This document shows positions 25,025-35,178 of a stretch of DNA of 64,000 bases, one piece after another. The translations under genes and the position numbers were made by a program. Positions within the stretch are counted from its first letter, which is position 1. Each line of letters begins with the position of its first letter. Below the pieces are notes generated by a model, which made no database searches, was not told the origin of the DNA, and saw nothing but the letters and a program-made list of their open reading frames with translations. The stretch is from Weissella diestrammenae (GTDB lineage: Bacteria > Bacillota > Bacilli > Lactobacillales > Lactobacillaceae): assembly GCF_014397255.1 (NCBI RefSeq), contig NZ_CP060724.1:1550001-1614000 (forward strand). Reading direction: 5' to 3'.

Positions 25025-26206
25025 ATGAATGATTTTCAATTTAAAAATACAACTGACATCCGTTTCGGGAAAAATCATATTGACACTGAATTACACGATG
25101 CTGTCGCAAAATTTGGTTCGAAAGTTTTGCTAACATTTGGTGGTGGATCAATTAAAAAGTCAGGACTTTACCAACGGGTTATTAAAGCCTTAGATGGTCT
25201 TGAGGTGACTGAATTATCAGGCATTGAACCAAATCCAAAGATTGACTCTGTCCGTGCTGGTCAGAAATTGGTACAAGCAAACGACATTGATGTCATTTTA
25301 GCCGTTGGTGGTGGTTCTGTCATCGATGCGTCAAAGGTGATTGCATCTGCTAAATTCTACCAAGGTGACCCTTGGGATTTAGTGATTGATTCAAAGAAGC
25401 GTGCCGATTTGCAACAATTACCAATTGTTGATATTTTGACACTTTCTGCAACTGGTACGGAAATGAATCAAGGATCGGTAATCTCAAATCCAGCTACGAA
25501 CCAAAAGCTAGGTACATTTGGACCAAATACACCGGCTGTTTCATTTTTAGACCCACAATTAACTTATTCAGTATCATCATGGCAAACTGCTGCGGGTGCC
25601 ATCGATATATTCAGTCATTTGACTGAGCAGTACTTTGATCAAGGAGCAAACGATGTCACATCTGGTTTGATGGAAGGTTTGTATCGGGCAGTGATTAAAA
25701 ATGCACCAATTGCCTTAGCAGAACCCGATAATTATGATGCACGCGCTGCTTTAATGTGGTCATCAACCATGGCTTTGAATGGGCTTGTTGGTGTCGGGAC
25801 TGAAAATAGTTGGACAGTACACCCTATTGAACATGAGTTGTCAGCCTATTATGATATTACACATGGCGTAGGGCTTGGTATTTTAACGCCACGTTGGATG
25901 ACATATATCTTAAATGACGCAACATTACCACGTTTTGCCCAATTTGGACGCAATGTATGGCAGTTAACTGGGGCCGATGAACAAGTGGCTAAAGACGCCA
26001 TTCAAGCCACATATGATTGGGTCAAGTCACTACAAGTACCAACAACATTGCCGGGTGTTGATATTAAGGATGATCAACATTTCCTTGCGATGGCCAAGAG
26101 TGCCGTTCAGGTTGGACAGTTAAATCATGCCGCCTTTGTACCACTTGAAGTAACAGATGTTGTGAAGCTATTTGAAGCCTCTATGACTGATGAAAATTTT
26201 AATTAA
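25025..26206 (+). CDS. Iron-containing alcohol dehydrogenase (butanol dehydrogenase-like)
   Basis: The 393-residue group III dehydrogenase reduces aldehydes or ketones with NAD(P)H. It has the cofactor signature VGGGSVIDASKVIASA and metal-ligand regions GAIDIFSHLTEQYF and HPIEHELSAYYDITHGVGLGIL. It resembles BdhA/YugJ-type enzymes. Start ATG 25025 follows AAAGGAAATAAATCAC. A TGCTAAAAT extended -10 lies about 40 bases upstream, so it is expressed separately from the preceding island, yet its function fits the same aldehyde detoxification theme. Confidence 0.92.
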   Translation: MNDFQFKNTTDIRFGKNHIDTELHDAVAKFGSKVLLTFGGGSIKKSGLYQRVIKALDGLEVTELSGIEPNPKIDSVRAGQKLVQANDIDVILAVGGGSVIDASKVIASAKFYQGDPWDLVIDSKKRADLQQLPIVDILTLSATGTEMNQGSVISNPATNQKLGTFGPNTPAVSFLDPQLTYSVSSWQTAAGAIDIFSHLTEQYFDQGANDVTSGLMEGLYRAVIKNAPIALAEPDNYDARAALMWSSTMALNGLVGVGTENSWTVHPIEHELSAYYDITHGVGLGILTPRWMTYILNDATLPRFAQFGRNVWQLTGADEQVAKDAIQATYDWVKSLQVPTTLPGVDIKDDQHFLAMAKSAVQVGQLNHAAFVPLEVTDVVKLFEASMTDENFN

Positions 26207-26270
26207 CGATAAACAAAAAAGCCGGATAAAATCAAATCATTAAAAATGAGGATTAGATTTAAGAGGCTGA

Positions 26271-26319
26271 TTTGACCGGAAAGGTTGCGATATGATATCG
26301 CACTTTTCCGGTCAATTTT
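26271..26319 (+). terminator. Terminator after the alcohol dehydrogenase
   Basis: TTGACCGGAAA (26272-26282) pairs with TTTTCCGGTCAA (26304-26315), with an inner GCGATAT-ATATCGC stem, followed by TTTTG. Confidence 0.82.
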
Positions 26320-26356
26320 GTTTTCTGGCGTGTTACTACGCTTAGGTAGGGGTGTT

Positions 26357-26986
26357 TTATCTGTAAAATGTGTCAAATTTTTGATTTAAATCTGATAAGG
26401 CGGTAGTCATGACATGTTGTGGTGTTTGAATTGCGGTACCTTCGGCGCGAACAATTTGGAAATCATGAAACCCCATCATTTCTTGGAAAATGGTTTGTAA
26501 ATATTGGGGGACATAATCAATCTGTTTGTAAAGATTATCTTCAGTATAGATTGAACCTGATGCCATCAACACTAATAAGCGATAATCATCAAGCATGAGG
26601 CCCCGAGAAACCTTACCATTTAAATCTGGCGTGTCTACATATTTGAATGTTTCACGCGCAATCATTAGGTTATCAATGTAGTCTTTTAGGCGACTAGGAA
26701 TATTGAAGTTGTGAACAGGCGTGACAATAACAATCCGATGGTGCGCTTTAAATACGCTCATCAATTCAGTTGAAATTGTTGCCACATTAGCATTATTGTC
26801 GTCCCAAGCCGCCAAAAGTTCGTTTTGTGAAATTGTGGGTACTTCATTATCGTAGAGATTAAAGATGGTAAGTTCATCATCAGGAAAGAATTGTTTGAAT
26901 TTATTTTGAAAAGCTGCTTGTAATCGCAAGGAAAAATGTCCTTCATGATTAAAATCTGGATGGGCATTGATGAGTAATGTGTTCAT
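26357..26986 (-). CDS. Flavodoxin-fold NAD(P)H dehydrogenase / FMN azoreductase
   Basis: The 209-residue protein has the flavodoxin-like start MNTLLINAHPDF, the conserved VIVTPVHNFNIPSRLKDYIDNL, and ASGSIYTED as flavin-contact loops, as in AzoR-type quinone reductases. It would reduce quinones or azo compounds with FMN. The start at 26986 fits the family N-terminus; the frame extends 18 codons further without an RBS. It is transcribed away from the WYL regulator gene, a pairing that suggests regulation by it. Confidence 0.85.
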   Translation of the reverse strand: MNTLLINAHPDFNHEGHFSLRLQAAFQNKFKQFFPDDELTIFNLYDNEVPTISQNELLAAWDDNNANVATISTELMSVFKAHHRIVIVTPVHNFNIPSRLKDYIDNLMIARETFKYVDTPDLNGKVSRGLMLDDYRLLVLMASGSIYTEDNLYKQIDYVPQYLQTIFQEMMGFHDFQIVRAEGTAIQTPQHVMTTALSDLNQKFDTFYR

Positions 26987-27070
26987 GATTTGAACTCGCT
27001 TTCTATTTGATATAATAACTATATGTGTTATTGGTGACAAAATGCGGCATCAATGAAAGTGAGATGAAAA

Positions 27071-28000
27071 TTGAAAAAAGCAGAGCGATTAAATCAAGAA
27101 TTAATTTATCTAAGAGACAAGTCAGCTTTCAATGTGCAAGATTTAATGGCAGAATTTAAGATATCCAAGCGTACGGCACTTCGTGATGTTGAAGAATTAG
27201 AAGATATGGGGCTACCATATTATGTTGCACCTGGCCGTTATGGCGGCTATCGGTTGATTAAACAACAACTTCTAACATCGATTAATTTTAATGTTGATGA
27301 AATCAATGCCATATTTTATGCGATTCGAAGCCTTGAAAAAATATCAGAGACGCCGTTTGATAAGTCTTTTAGTCAAATCCGAGACAAATTATTAGCAACA
27401 TTGCCAGAAGGGCAACAACAACAGTTAGATAAATTGCTGAGTGTATTACATTATTGGCAAACAGCACCGGTGAAAGAGAACCTTAATTTAGCACTAATTG
27501 CTCAGCAAATTATTGCTGAAAAGGCGTTAGAATTGACTGATACACAGTATGGGTCTAAACGAGTACAGGTACAATTTAACGAACTATTCTATCGCGATGG
27601 TATTTGGTTTGCGAGTGGCATCAATTATCAAAATGACATGTGGGGTACCTATCGCGTGGACTATTTTGAGAATGTGGTAGCGCTTGATGTACAACGGTAC
27701 ACATTGATAGAACTTAATCAACGTCAAGAAGTGTATGAGTCAACCTATCACAATCAATCATTTCGAATTGAAGTCACACAATTCGGACAAGAATTATTTC
27801 TGAGACATCACTATCCAAATATGCAGTTGATTTCTCAAGACAGTCAATACTATATTGTCGGTGGTTATAATCAATCTGAATTAAATTATATGGCACATTA
27901 TTTGGTAGGTTTTGGTACCGAAATCAAATCAATATCGCCTGAGCCATTACGCCAAAAGTATGTTGATGTTGTGGCTGAGATGTTAAAACGTCAGGCGTGA
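27071..28000 (+). CDS. HTH/WYL-domain transcriptional regulator (YafY family)
   Basis: The 309-residue regulator has an N-terminal DeoR-like winged helix (LNQELIYLRDKSAFNVQDLM, then FKISKRTALRDVEELEDMGLP and GRYGGYRL) and a WYL-type effector domain (about 135-300). It starts at TTG 27071 with GTGAG eight bases upstream. It lies head-to-head with the flavoprotein gene, with an 84-base gap where both promoters must overlap; it probably controls that gene. The ligand is unknown. Confidence 0.87.
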   Translation: MKKAERLNQELIYLRDKSAFNVQDLMAEFKISKRTALRDVEELEDMGLPYYVAPGRYGGYRLIKQQLLTSINFNVDEINAIFYAIRSLEKISETPFDKSFSQIRDKLLATLPEGQQQQLDKLLSVLHYWQTAPVKENLNLALIAQQIIAEKALELTDTQYGSKRVQVQFNELFYRDGIWFASGINYQNDMWGTYRVDYFENVVALDVQRYTLIELNQRQEVYESTYHNQSFRIEVTQFGQELFLRHHYPNMQLISQDSQYYIVGGYNQSELNYMAHYLVGFGTEIKSISPEPLRQKYVDVVAEMLKRQA

Positions 28001-28281
28001 GTGCGATTCTACTGAACTTCGTTTTGAATTTTGATTGGGGATGTCATTGTGGAGGCATGTAAGAATATATGGGAAAGCATCGAAAATAATAACGTTGCTT
28101 TTTTAAAAAGTACTACCATTTGATTGATAAAACTTATTTTTAGAATATGTATTTTCTGATATTTATATATAGAAAGTAATTAATTGTGTTTTTAAGGTAT
28201 AATTTAGTTTGATAGGGTACGGACCTTATTTTATGTTTAGGCGGATGAATATTAAACATTATCTTACTTTGGGGAAATATC

Positions 28282-29502
28282 ATGAAACTTTTTAAATATA
28301 TTTTTATTGCATTGGCTACTTCTGTCATTTCAGGGACGTTGAATGGGAAAAACAACGTTGATGTCAACCTTAAGGCTAGCGCTGCAACTATTCGAAGCCA
28401 TCACATTGCAGGTATTGGAATAGATTTTGGTACTAAATATGTTGATGATACGCTGACGTATTTCGAATTATCGTATCCACAAAATCCAAATGAGATGCAT
28501 ATTTTGACGAAAGATAATGCCAATGAGTATCTGTCAATGGTTGATGATCCCGGAATGGTTACTTTTATTCAAAATATACTTGATGATCCTACAGATTTCA
28601 TTGAAAAAAATCAAAATAAAAAAATTCGGGATGTGATGCAATTTACTTCCGACGTTACCATGGATAAATTAATTCTGCAGAATGAAACACAAGCATGGCT
28701 GTTTCAAAGTGTAGGTGCGTTTAAAGCGGGCATTAAAAATGCAGAAGACATCAAAAACGAATATGAAACGACTTACCGTAACAAATATATCGCCATGGGC
28801 GTTAATGAACCAATTATGAAGCAACAAGATGCTATTCTTGGTTCAGGTGATGAAAATGTGATTGATTCATTTGCAACACCAATGTTACCAACGATTTTTA
28901 TGTTGCTTAATACCAGTGATGTAAAAGAATTAGCAAAGCTTAGTCCTACGATGACCGTAGAGAAAGATCAGGCCTATTTGAATCTAACTATTGGTCAAGG
29001 TGGACTGTTTACTGATCGACATGGCAATGAATTAATTGATATGAGTGCCTTGTTTGCGACTAGACTACCGTTCGCATTTGTTGATCATGGCAAAGTTACA
29101 GTTAACTACGTGACTGATGACGGTGAGAATATTATTGATCCGATCACACTAACTGGAAGTATTGGTTCAATATATCAGTCAAAATCTGGTAAAGAATTGG
29201 ATAGTAGTCAAGCAATAAAATTTAATGGACTAAATTTAATTGATGTTGTTGGTGACTCTGAGGGCATGTACACGGATCAACCGAAAACTATAACTTATCG
29301 ATACAGTGTAGATGATGCACAAAATCAGCAATCTACAAATCAACCGACGAATAAAGGGCAAAATATAACAGAATCACATTCAGTAAATTCATCAAAAAAG
29401 GGTGAACTACCGCCAACTGCTGTACAAAATCCACTAGTATTTGTAGGTGTCTTAATTAGTTTTATGACACTTTTGATAGAGATAGTGAGACGTATCTGGT
29501 GA
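28282..29502 (+). CDS. Secreted MucBP-domain protein with atypical LPPTA anchor
   Basis: The 406-residue protein has a signal peptide (about 1-36, cleaved near KASA), an unrecognised region (about 40-270), one MucBP repeat (about 272-345: KVTVNYVTDDGENIIDPITL) and a Ser/Asn-rich linker. The end looks like a sortase signal, hydrophobic span plus RRIW, but the motif reads LPPTA (376-380) instead of LPXTG. Whether sortase accepts it is uncertain. RBS GGGGAAA precedes ATG 28282. It is followed immediately by a second, decapitated MucBP/anchor segment. Confidence 0.72.
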   Translation: MKLFKYIFIALATSVISGTLNGKNNVDVNLKASAATIRSHHIAGIGIDFGTKYVDDTLTYFELSYPQNPNEMHILTKDNANEYLSMVDDPGMVTFIQNILDDPTDFIEKNQNKKIRDVMQFTSDVTMDKLILQNETQAWLFQSVGAFKAGIKNAEDIKNEYETTYRNKYIAMGVNEPIMKQQDAILGSGDENVIDSFATPMLPTIFMLLNTSDVKELAKLSPTMTVEKDQAYLNLTIGQGGLFTDRHGNELIDMSALFATRLPFAFVDHGKVTVNYVTDDGENIIDPITLTGSIGSIYQSKSGKELDSSQAIKFNGLNLIDVVGDSEGMYTDQPKTITYRYSVDDAQNQQSTNQPTNKGQNITESHSVNSSKKGELPPTAVQNPLVFVGVLISFMTLLIEIVRRIW

Positions 29503-29926
29503 GAATTACTTTGATGAATAAGTTGTTAATTATGTGGACAAATCTGGTCGAGCGTTAGTAAATCCAATTATTTTATCAGGAAATGTTGGTGAAGAATATG
29601 ACACCAATAAGATAAAGCGTGACCCGGAGCTTGAAAAGTATAAACTAGAATCAATCATTGGCAATGTTGAAGGTGCTTTTTCGAAAACAGCACAAACCGT
29701 CACTTATGTTTATACCTTGCCAGATACTAAACAAGATGGGAAAATGAATGAGTTGCATAAAACAATGCCCCATGGTACTTCAGATACTTCAAATCATTCC
29801 AGTAAATTGTTAACCCTACCTCAAACTGTGGGGACAAAAGCATGGATGATGTTACTCGGAATAGGATTGATATTTAGCGTAGACCTATTGACTATTATTT
29901 TTAAGATAGTAAAAAAACGATTATAA
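29503..29926 (+). pseudogene. Orphan MucBP repeat plus sorting signal (3' fragment of a surface protein gene)
   Basis: After the stop of the previous gene the sequence reads ENYFDE, a TAA stop at 29519, then VVNYVDKSGRALVNPIILSG, a MucBP repeat related to the one just upstream. It ends with LPQTV, a hydrophobic span and KKRL. The longest open frame starts at GTG 29534, inside the repeat, with no signal peptide and no RBS. It is best read as the 3' end of a duplicated or truncated surface protein gene. The MucBP repeat starts at a stop codon that could once have been CAA. Confidence 0.7.
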
Positions 29927-29983
29927 GCTCACAATCATTACAAATGCTTGGAATAACGCGATTACAAGGATACATTAAAGAAC

Positions 29984-30664
29984 ATGAAAAAAAGAAGTAG
30001 TAAGCGGCTCAACCAAATGACAGTAATGGTTGGGGGTGTCCTGATTGTTATGATTATCGTTACTGTGACGTTAGGAATCGTTTCTCATCACTTGTTATCA
30101 CAAGTTAAAGCTCACCGGAGTAATTTAGAAACCTCAACGTCAAGTATAGATAAAGTTAAAAGTTCAAAAAGTCAAACTACCCAGTCAAATACTATGGGGC
30201 ATGTAGATGCTGTAAAGGCCGTCAAATTGCTAACTGTAGAGCAACGTGCCGCCTTAATTATTTTAGGTGCACCAGATGGTTGGTATCTGAATGGCTATCC
30301 GTCGCAAACGACGATTGGGACCTCAATTAGAAATATGGCTTTGTCAGACACGAATGAAATCACATTATCGTATGTTAATACGGCACTTGCAGAAAATACG
30401 CGGTCATCCGATCAAGTGTTGTCAGTTTTAGGTAATGATATTCAAGGCGTAGGCGGTGTTCCGGCCCAAACTTATGCTTTTGGACGTGACGGAGATGCGA
30501 TATATTATTACGTTGTTGATAATCATTTAGATAGTGACGCTCCGCAATCTATAGCGGAACCCATCGGTCAGAAAAAAGCTATTTCAAAAATTTGGCAAGA
30601 TTACTATGACGTGGGTGATTTAGGAACCGTGAATCAAATAGCAGCTCATATCAAGCTAAAATAA
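29984..30664 (+). CDS. Membrane-anchored extracellular protein of unknown function
   Basis: I do not recognise this 226-residue protein. It has a basic N-terminus, one membrane span (about 12-36), a Ser/Thr/Lys-rich spacer (about 42-70) and a globular domain (about 75-226) with LTVEQRAALIILGAPDGWYL and AFGRDGDAIYYYVVDN. The topology is N-in, domain outside. It follows the MucBP fragment by 57 bases and precedes a terminator, so it may be co-transcribed with that locus. Confidence 0.6.
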   Translation: MKKRSSKRLNQMTVMVGGVLIVMIIVTVTLGIVSHHLLSQVKAHRSNLETSTSSIDKVKSSKSQTTQSNTMGHVDAVKAVKLLTVEQRAALIILGAPDGWYLNGYPSQTTIGTSIRNMALSDTNEITLSYVNTALAENTRSSDQVLSVLGNDIQGVGGVPAQTYAFGRDGDAIYYYVVDNHLDSDAPQSIAEPIGQKKAISKIWQDYYDVGDLGTVNQIAAHIKLK

Positions 30665-30678
30665 ATATGGTTACCACG

Positions 30679-30712
30679 AAAAAACGCTATCTTGAATAAG
30701 ACGGCGTTTTTC
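30679..30712 (+). terminator. Terminator after the membrane-anchored protein gene
   Basis: AAAAACGC (ending 30687) pairs with GCGTTTTT (30704-30711); the loop itself contains a small CTT/AAG stem. Confidence 0.75.
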
Positions 30713-30861
30713 TAATTTAATAAGTACAGTATCAAAGTGAAAATATATTTAATAGTGGCATGTGATTGCGTTTCAGGAAATATTATAATGATTAAAATCT
30801 CAAATGGACGTTTGTTGGTAAAATATCAGGAATCCATCAGAAAATAATGACCAATTTTTCT

Positions 30862-33012
30862 TTATTCGTCATCTAATTTGAGTGTCGACAATAAGTTTTG
30901 TAAGGCATTGATTTGACTGCACAATTCATCAACTAATGTTTTTGAAATTAAGCCAGATTTTTTACTATTGATTAAATATATTAGCTCTTCCTCAAGTACC
31001 ATGGCATATAGTTCATACTCATCATTGGTTAATAGCTTTAACTTTGGATCAAAAATGTCAGAATCCATACGGCTCCTTTCGCGCAGTGCAAAAATTAAAA
31101 CTGGATCTGTATTTTGGGCTGATAATTGGGTTAAGTAGGCATCTACAGCAGGATTAATAATGGCCATTATTTCGTTAAAAGCATCTTTCCAACGTTTGTC
31201 GATAAGGTAACTAGTCATCATTGGATTATCGCTATTTTGCTCGATTTCATAATGGTAGTATGCTAGTCTTTTATTGGCCCAGGCAATTTTTTCTCGTAAT
31301 CGCCGGTGACGTTGATTCATGACGCTTAACGCAGTTATTTGTTTCTGATATTTTTTTAATTGATGTTCTAAATGATGAACACGCTTTAAATCACGCTGAT
31401 ATAGATTTTTTGTACCATCCATCAAGTGCCTAAAATAGTAGTAAATTATCCATAAATACCATCTCACTTGAGCGATCAGGGGTGTTTTATCTTTTCCATT
31501 ATGTTTGAATAATTTGTGACAAATGATAATTGCGTCACCCGACAATGCATTATTTTCGAGAGCGGCATCAATTGCAGTTTGTCGAACTGTCTGTAATTGT
31601 TTAAAAGCTTGATTCCAATCATTTGCGAACCAGTGTTTCGGTTGCCAACCGATTTGTAAAGTGAGTAGGTTTGATACGCTTTGTTTTAACACATCTGAAA
31701 TCGGTAGCTCACTGACATAATTAAGCGCTGAGGATACCATTCGTGTTTGAACAGCATATATTTCTTCTTGTTGATAATTTAAACATTTTTGTGTGGTGAA
31801 GTACGAAACTGACAATGCTGGAACAATTAAACTGAGCAAGACAACAATCATAGCAATGAGCAGAATATCATCTCGATAAAGAAAGCGATGGGTTGAATCA
31901 ATCATGATTGGAATTGCCAAGGCCAGTGCAATGGTTTTTGTACCATGGACACCGCCTAGTGAGAAAAGTAGTGCTTCGTTGAGATTATCTTTTGAATTTT
32001 CTAGGCGATTGGTACTGATGATAAATATGAAACGAATAATTAGCATTGTGGCATAAATTAAAATGGCAAGTGCAATTCGAGTGACTAACTGAACAGTATT
32101 AAATTCGTGGTATATTTTAACAATGCTAATCACACTAATGCCTAGCATAATAAACACAACACCGCCTAGAATTTTAGTGAGTATTTGCCAAACTTGATAA
32201 ATTGAGTTGTTTAATTTAGCTGAATCAAAATCACCACGATGGCGCTCAGTGTTATGCCAAATGCCGGCAACAACTACGGCAAGAAAACCAGAACAATGGA
32301 GATGTTCGGCAAAGAGATAGATGGCAAGTGGCCCTAATAGTTGAATCATCATGTGAGTGGATAAATCAGTTGCTTTTTTTCTAATCATGAACTGACGTAA
32401 ATAAATCATAACAGTACCACTAATAAATCCAATCGTGATGCCACCAATGATGGCGCTTGGTAAACGAGAAATGCCATGAAAAATGTTTAATTCTTGGGTT
32501 TCAACATATTGCACAGCGACGGACATAATGACAAGGCACGTCGTTTCTATGAACAATGATTCCAGCCCCAGTATTCGTTCAATATTGGATTTAATATTTT
32601 TGTCACCACTGATAGCGCTTAGCGATGTTGCATCAGTCGGTGTAATAATGGCGGCGAGAATAATACCAAATACAAGAGGCCAGCCTAAAGTGCTTTGGAC
32701 AATCAGACTTATCGAAATGATTAATACTGCGGCCATAAAAAAAGTGATTTTTAAAATTGAAAAAATATTTGCAGAAATATTATAGAGTGGAGTACGATAG
32801 CTCTCAAAAAAAATCAAAGGCACAATGACAATTAACATAAACCATTCAGAATGTAACTCGATGATGTACTTTGAAAAATATGGCAGAAAAGGTAGTGCCA
32901 TGCCGATGGAGATTTGAAAAAAAGCTTGTGGTATTCTGGGAAATATTTGACTAATTAAGTTGGCAACAATCATTGCACAAAAGATTGTTGCAACAGCGTA
33001 TATATTGTCCAT
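30862..33012 (-). CDS. Na+/H+ antiporter, CPA1/NhaP family
   Basis: The 716-residue protein has about 12 membrane helices in the first ~420 residues and a long soluble C-terminal tail (about 420-716). The CPA1 core is visible: IILAAIITPTDATSLSAI, with the ion-binding Asp, and GLESLFIETTCLVIMSVAV. It exchanges Na+ or K+ for protons to maintain pH and salt balance. The large cytoplasmic tail with coiled-coil character (YQRDLKRVHHLEHQLKKYQK) is likely regulatory. It stands alone on the minus strand. Confidence 0.9.
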   Translation of the reverse strand: MDNIYAVATIFCAMIVANLISQIFPRIPQAFFQISIGMALPFLPYFSKYIIELHSEWFMLIVIVPLIFFESYRTPLYNISANIFSILKITFFMAAVLIISISLIVQSTLGWPLVFGIILAAIITPTDATSLSAISGDKNIKSNIERILGLESLFIETTCLVIMSVAVQYVETQELNIFHGISRLPSAIIGGITIGFISGTVMIYLRQFMIRKKATDLSTHMMIQLLGPLAIYLFAEHLHCSGFLAVVVAGIWHNTERHRGDFDSAKLNNSIYQVWQILTKILGGVVFIMLGISVISIVKIYHEFNTVQLVTRIALAILIYATMLIIRFIFIISTNRLENSKDNLNEALLFSLGGVHGTKTIALALAIPIMIDSTHRFLYRDDILLIAMIVVLLSLIVPALSVSYFTTQKCLNYQQEEIYAVQTRMVSSALNYVSELPISDVLKQSVSNLLTLQIGWQPKHWFANDWNQAFKQLQTVRQTAIDAALENNALSGDAIIICHKLFKHNGKDKTPLIAQVRWYLWIIYYYFRHLMDGTKNLYQRDLKRVHHLEHQLKKYQKQITALSVMNQRHRRLREKIAWANKRLAYYHYEIEQNSDNPMMTSYLIDKRWKDAFNEIMAIINPAVDAYLTQLSAQNTDPVLIFALRERSRMDSDIFDPKLKLLTNDEYELYAMVLEEELIYLINSKKSGLISKTLVDELCSQINALQNLLSTLKLDDE

Positions 33013-33140
33013 AACTGGTGTCTTTCAAGTGTTTTTTTCAATAATAGCATAGGATTTCATTGAATTTGATAAGTTCTCAAATTGGTCAATAATTGACCTT
33101 ATTACCATCGCTGATTAGATGTTTTTGTCGCAAATAGTTC

Positions 33141-33186
33141 AAAAAAGAGCCAGTCTATCAGGCAGAATAGACTAGCTCTTTTTAAT
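33141..33186. terminator. Hairpin terminator upstream of the antiporter and downstream of the DUF2075 gene
   Basis: AAAAGAGC and AGTCTAT pair with ATAGACT and GCTCTTTTT. In minus orientation it ends the DUF2075 transcript; it has A/T tracts on both sides. Confidence 0.8.
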
Positions 33187-33309
33187 TAAGTGTATGCGAC
33201 AAGTTGATATCGATATCGCAATATTTCAGTTTTTGTGATGTCTCGTGGTGTTCAATGAGCCGGTAGACCAAATTACTTTTTTGATTAAGATTCTCTAAAC
33301 GATAGATAA

Positions 33310-34467
33310 CTAATTTAATTTCATGAGCCGCTGACGTAAGGCGTCATCATAAGCTGTCAGGTATAAACCATATTTACCACGTTTCATTAAAACATTTAAG
33401 ACGTTGCCAATGAATTCTTTATATTCATCCGTTGTGAATGTGATATCTTTGCGCTTTTTGAAAATTTCTTTGTGTGAATATTTTTCGGGGATAATCGTCA
33501 TTGAATCCGTTTTTTCATCATAACCAAAGGATGGACCGATAATCATACCAACGTAGTTTAAGTCAAAACCTTGAAGCGTATAAATAGTACCAACTTGAGT
33601 GATTGATGACTCACGCTTGGCCCAATGTGTACGTTGTGGATCCCATTCGTCCCAAGGTAGTGAAAATGAATCCATTTCAACATTGTGCCGTCCATCAATA
33701 CGTGGAAAACCAGAAGTTGCAACCACTCGACTGAGACCAACTGTTTTATTTTTTTCAATAATATTTTGGTAGAGTTCACCGGCAGTGTCAAAGACTTTAA
33801 ATTCGAACTCACTGTTATTGGGGAAGGGTGTGATTCTTTGCTCAGCAGTTAAATGATCCATCCATGCCGTTTGTTCGTCGCTGGTAATCATACGATATTG
33901 GAAATTCATATCAAATTCTTTGTATGGATAATCACCGATTGCGGCTTTGACTAGCATTGGTGACCAGTACATTTTTGATTGAAAGACTTGTGCAAAATCG
34001 TAAACGACAACCACGAATTTGGCTAAATTCATTAAATCAACTAGCTGGTTCTCTCCGTGATAGTGCATGTATGGCTCAGGTTTTGAAAGGAGTAAGTGCG
34101 CCTCGTCAACAAAGATTACGTCGTATTGCCAGTTCTTTTCCTGGGCTTTATTAATTAATGGGGTTGGACGTGTGATATCGCGTTGATTGATACCCGGCAT
34201 ATCGGCTGCCAAATCTTTATATGCCTTAAATAGTTCAGGGTGATTAACCACCAAAGCAGTGCGATATTTTTTGTCTGCCATATATTTGGCAACAAGATGC
34301 ATCAAGACAACTGATTTACCTGTCCCAGCCGCACCATTAATAATAGCTGCTGAATGACTATTAGCTTTAATGGCATCTGCAATATACGCATTCATTTCAT
34401 CAATGATGTGTTCTTGATCGTCAGATAAGGTATCAATTAGGAATTGTTCTTTGAGTATTTGATTCAT
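33310..34467 (-). CDS. DUF2075-type P-loop ATPase
   Basis: The 385-residue protein has Walker A in NGAAGTGKSVVLMHL (near residue 47), Walker B VIFVDEAHLLLS, a helicase-like arginine/Gln region (YTLQGFDLNYVGMIIGP) and the ending MKRGKYGLYLTAYDDAL, the usual close of DUF2075 proteins. These resemble superfamily 1 helicases and are often found near restriction or defence genes; the biological role is unsettled. Start 34467 is chosen because AGAAGG lies upstream and the conserved domain begins soon after; the frame extends 36 codons further. No nuclease or methyltransferase gene adjoins it here. Confidence 0.8.
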   Translation of the reverse strand: MNQILKEQFLIDTLSDDQEHIIDEMNAYIADAIKANSHSAAIINGAAGTGKSVVLMHLVAKYMADKKYRTALVVNHPELFKAYKDLAADMPGINQRDITRPTPLINKAQEKNWQYDVIFVDEAHLLLSKPEPYMHYHGENQLVDLMNLAKFVVVVYDFAQVFQSKMYWSPMLVKAAIGDYPYKEFDMNFQYRMITSDEQTAWMDHLTAEQRITPFPNNSEFEFKVFDTAGELYQNIIEKNKTVGLSRVVATSGFPRIDGRHNVEMDSFSLPWDEWDPQRTHWAKRESSITQVGTIYTLQGFDLNYVGMIIGPSFGYDEKTDSMTIIPEKYSHKEIFKKRKDITFTTDEYKEFIGNVLNVLMKRGKYGLYLTAYDDALRQRLMKLN

Positions 34468-34575
34468 TTTAAATATATCCTTCTTATAAGTAGCTGTATT
34501 GAGAATACCACGAATAAATGCTGTTGGGTAATAGTTACTGGTATCGGGGAGGATAATTGATGAAATAATGTGCAA

Positions 34576-35178
34576 AGGTGGATATTAATTATCGCAGTGA
34601 GGTGGAAATTAAATAGTGATTCCCAAACCATGAAACTTCAGGGATAATTTCATGCACTGGTCGAACAAAAAGAGCATCTTGTTGGTAAACGCTTGATATT
34701 AAGTCATTTTTGTTGGATGAATCGGTAGTTTATATGTTTGACCTGTATCAATTTTAGAAAGTTTGGTAGCCCTAGATTGTTTCAAATTAACAAATTCAAC
34801 ATACGTACGCTCGATATAGCCTAGCATAACACTGAATTATCGAGGATAAGCATAATATAATTATCCTCGGCCTGATATAGATACAATGTTGCTCTAGTTT
34901 TTTCTCCAGAAATTTCTGTGAAATGCACAACTTATCTGCTTAGCATGGTCAATACTTTACTTATGACAAAATGCAATCTTTAGTAGAGTAATCGGATAGG
35001 ATGAAAAAATATGAACTTTGTTCGACTCTTTTTAGAAGAGATGTAGAGTTTGCTTGCGTTGATAATTTATTAAAGATAAAGTGACGTTACAATAGTGATT
35101 TTAGTTTAGATGATTTGTTACTATTGTGAGTTGAAAATGTTGTGACAGGCTACTGATACATAAGAATGGAGATAGACT
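34576..35178. other. Gene-poor stretch with an antisense ORF remnant and a hairpin
   Basis: No complete gene is visible. On the minus strand 34699-34827 there is a 42-codon frame (MLGYIERTYVEFVNLKQSRA and then SKIDTGQTYKLPIHPTKMT) with protein-like composition but a stop just upstream and no RBS, perhaps the 3' end of a lost gene. CGAGGATAA (34841-34849) is perfectly repeated inverted at 34861-34869 without a T-run and could be an operator. The rest is AT-rich with the promoter of the next gene. Confidence 0.4.

Noticed and set aside
33190-33309. Open frame continuing after the DUF2075 stop (YRLENLNQKSNLVYRLIEHH)
   Set aside because: No start or RBS, and the DUF2075 protein already has the usual family ending. 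Possibly chance or a small remnant.
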